Source: Bordetella parapertussis (lineage in GTDB: Bacteria; Pseudomonadota; Gammaproteobacteria; Burkholderiales; Burkholderiaceae_C). From it: a DNA stretch of 6,802 nucleotides. This document shows, piece by piece, positions 5,719 to 6,802 of this stretch. The stretch covers positions 1 through 6,802 of the forward strand of contig CAMBXY010000077.1 of NCBI GenBank assembly GCA_945871945.1, read 5' to 3'. The notes under the pieces were generated by a model, which did not search any database, was not told where the DNA came from, and worked only from the letters and a program-made list of their open reading frames with translations. Each line of letters begins with the position of its first letter. The first letter of the stretch is position 1. The translations under genes and the position numbers were made by a program.

Positions 5719-6635
5719 ACGACATACTCAGCCAAGCAAAAGCCATCACCGAGTTGCATGCGCAGTTGCAAATTCCCCCGGCTCTGCCCTGCGAAAACTT
5801 TTTGTCTGATCTGCCTGTCAAGCAAACACCGGTTTATCAATCCGCTTGGTTGGCTGCTCGCAGCTTGGGCTTCATCGCCCAAGACGCTGCCTGCATCGCC
5901 CAAGCTTGGGATGCTCAAAGTCAAAGAAGCCAAAGAAGCCAAAGTTTTGATGCCGCGCTTTGGCCGGTCAATGCGATTGACTTTGGCATAGCTTCACCAG
6001 CAGTGAAAGAAAGTTTTGCTACTTGCCCCCACCACTTAGGCCTGTATGCGGTGGTGCCCGATGCCCAATGGGTGGACAAAGTCGCGCAACTCGGTGTCCC
6101 CACGGTTCAGCTCCGATTCAAGTCCGACGACCCACAGGCCATCGCCCAGCAAATTGCCTTGTCAGTCAAAGCGGTGGCCGGCACGCAAAGCCTGCTCTTC
6201 ATCAATGATCACTGGCAACAGGCCGTAGATGCAGGCGCGTATGGTGTTCATCTGGGACAAGAAGATATGCAAGAAACACCTCTGCACACATTGCGCGCCT
6301 CGGGCTTGCGTTTGGGTTTGAGCTCACATGGCTACAGTGAAATGCTGGCCGCACTGGCTTGGCGACCCAGCTATATGGCTTTGGGTGCGGTTTTCCCCAC
6401 CACCTTGAAAAAAATGCAAACCGCGCCGCAAGGCTTGGGCCGCTTGGCCAAGTATGCGCAACTGGCGCAAGCCACGCCGCTGGTGGCGATTGGCGGTATC
6501 GATTTGCAATCCTTAGCGGCAGTGATGCAAACTGGGGTGGGCTCGGCTGCGGTGGTCAGAGCCATCACGGGCGCAGACGACCCCGGCCTTGCAGTGCAAG
6601 AGTTAATGCGCTGCATCACTCTGGCATCCGCCTGA
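5715..6635 (+). CDS. thiE: Thiamine phosphate synthase ThiE with long N-terminal extension
   Basis: Cytoplasmic TIM-barrel enzyme joining HMP-PP and thiazole phosphate to thiamine phosphate. The start is ATG 5715, in a 4-base ATGA overlap with thiG; a TTG at 5703 is an unneeded alternative. Of 306 residues, about 107-303 form a normal ThiE domain: GLYAVVPD (109-116), VQLRFK (131-136), FINDHWQQA (162-170), AYGVHLGQEDM (175-185), GLSSHG (201-206), ALGAVFPTTLKKMQTAPQGLG (222-242, the pyrophosphate-binding loop), PLVAIGGI (255-262) and GSAAVVRAIT (276-285). Residues 1-106 are extra relative to the roughly 200-220 residues of classical ThiE. They are rich in Ala and Gln, contain an SQRSQRSQ tract, and match no family I can name. 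The extension appears in frame and without a break, so it is a genuine part of the gene; similar extensions may exist in related betaproteobacteria (from memory, unverified). Confidence 0.93.
   Translation: MNDILSQAKAITELHAQLQIPPALPCENFLSDLPVKQTPVYQSAWLAARSLGFIAQDAACIAQAWDAQSQRSQRSQSFDAALWPVNAIDFGIASPAVKESFATCPHHLGLYAVVPDAQWVDKVAQLGVPTVQLRFKSDDPQAIAQQIALSVKAVAGTQSLLFINDHWQQAVDAGAYGVHLGQEDMQETPLHTLRASGLRLGLSSHGYSEMLAALAWRPSYMALGAVFPTTLKKMQTAPQGLGRLAKYAQLAQATPLVAIGGIDLQSLAAVMQTGVGSAAVVRAITGADDPGLAVQELMRCITLASA
5864..5910 (+). repeat. Cluster of direct and inverted repeats in the ThiE N-terminal extension
   Basis: An 11-base direct repeat CATCGCCCAAG occurs at 5873-5883 and 5894-5904, 21 bases (seven codons) apart, encoding IAQDAAC then IAQAWDA. 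CTTGGGC (5864-5870) and GCCCAAG (5877-5883) form a perfect hairpin with a 6-base loop. CCCAAGCTTGGG (5899-5910) is a perfect 12-base palindrome. Confidence 0.7.
5922..5944 (+). repeat. 9-base tandem repeat, 2.6 copies, coding for SQR units
   Basis: CAAAGAAGC is repeated exactly at 5922-5930 and 5931-5939, with a partial third copy CAAAG at 5940-5944 and a degenerate CAAAGT just before (5916-5921). In ThiE it encodes the SQRSQRSQ tract. Exact copies of a unit length divisible by three suggest recent replication slippage that preserves the reading frame. Confidence 0.75.
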
Positions 6636-6645
6636 AATCCTGTTG

Positions 6646-6802
6646 ATGTTTTTCTCTCATTACGAAGCACTGTTCAAGCAATCGGCTTTCATGCGTTTTT
6701 GGCTTGCCCGCGTGATGGGGATTTCCGCAAACCAAATGCTGATGCTGGGGATTGCTTGGCATATGTACGACATCACCGGCAGTGCTTGGGATTTGGGTTT
6801 GG
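6646..6802 (+). CDS. MFS transporter, N-terminal fragment (truncated by window end)
   Basis: The start of a membrane transporter; 52 codons are present and the frame is open to the end of the window. The protein begins MFFSHYEALFKQSAFMRFWLARV and continues with a first membrane helix (GISANQMLMLGIAWHMYDIT) and GSAWDLGL. The FWLARV...QM..LGIAWHMYDITGSAWDLGL pattern resembles the N-terminus of DHA3/EntS-like major facilitator exporters, whose members carry drugs, siderophores or other small molecules. It starts 10 bases after the thiE stop with no clear Shine-Dalgarno or terminator between them, so it may ride on the thi transcript. A link to thiamine is not established, and the substrate is unknown. 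Confidence 0.75.
   Translation, partial: MFFSHYEALFKQSAFMRFWLARVMGISANQMLMLGIAWHMYDITGSAWDLGL

Overview
The window reads as chromosomal DNA from a betaproteobacterium, most likely Burkholderiales and plausibly close to Comamonadaceae. This is inferred from protein style (FdxA-type ferredoxin beside a TrxR-like reductase, ThiG with a MPWAAPIGTG motif, ThiE with a long N-terminal extension) and from moderate-to-high GC with heavy TTG leucine use. It was not checked by a search. Nearly all the DNA is coding, and no mobile element, CRISPR array, tRNA or rRNA is visible.

Layout. Positions 1-195 hold the 3' end of an FdxA-type ferredoxin gene, followed by a ferredoxin--NADP+ reductase-like flavoprotein (226-1257); the two form a plausible electron-transfer pair. 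The 193-base gap at 1258-1450 contains a candidate promoter, a small GNRA-capped hairpin, a well-conserved TPP riboswitch (about 1296-1387) and an expression platform whose last hairpin swallows the cytX start codon. Then comes a thiamine block: cytX (HMP transporter, +), thiD (HMP/HMP-P kinase, on the minus strand and tail-to-tail overlapping cytX), then thiO, thiS, thiG and thiE on the plus strand, packed with overlaps or gaps of only a few bases. The window ends inside an MFS transporter gene starting 10 bases after thiE.

How the genes work together. CytX probably imports the pyrimidine precursor HMP, and ThiD phosphorylates it to HMP-PP. ThiO makes the glycine imine for the thiazole ring, ThiS carries the sulfur as a C-terminal thiocarboxylate, and ThiG closes the thiazole. 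ThiE joins the two halves to thiamine phosphate. thiC (de novo HMP), thiF (ThiS activation), dxs and thiL are not in the window.

No wholly new system is evident. The points most worth a second look are: the riboswitch expression platform; the inverted thiD inside an otherwise collinear operon, which suggests riboswitch-controlled read-through antisense to thiD; an uncharacterised, repeat-containing N-terminal extension of ThiE; and a perfect dyad between thiD and thiO.
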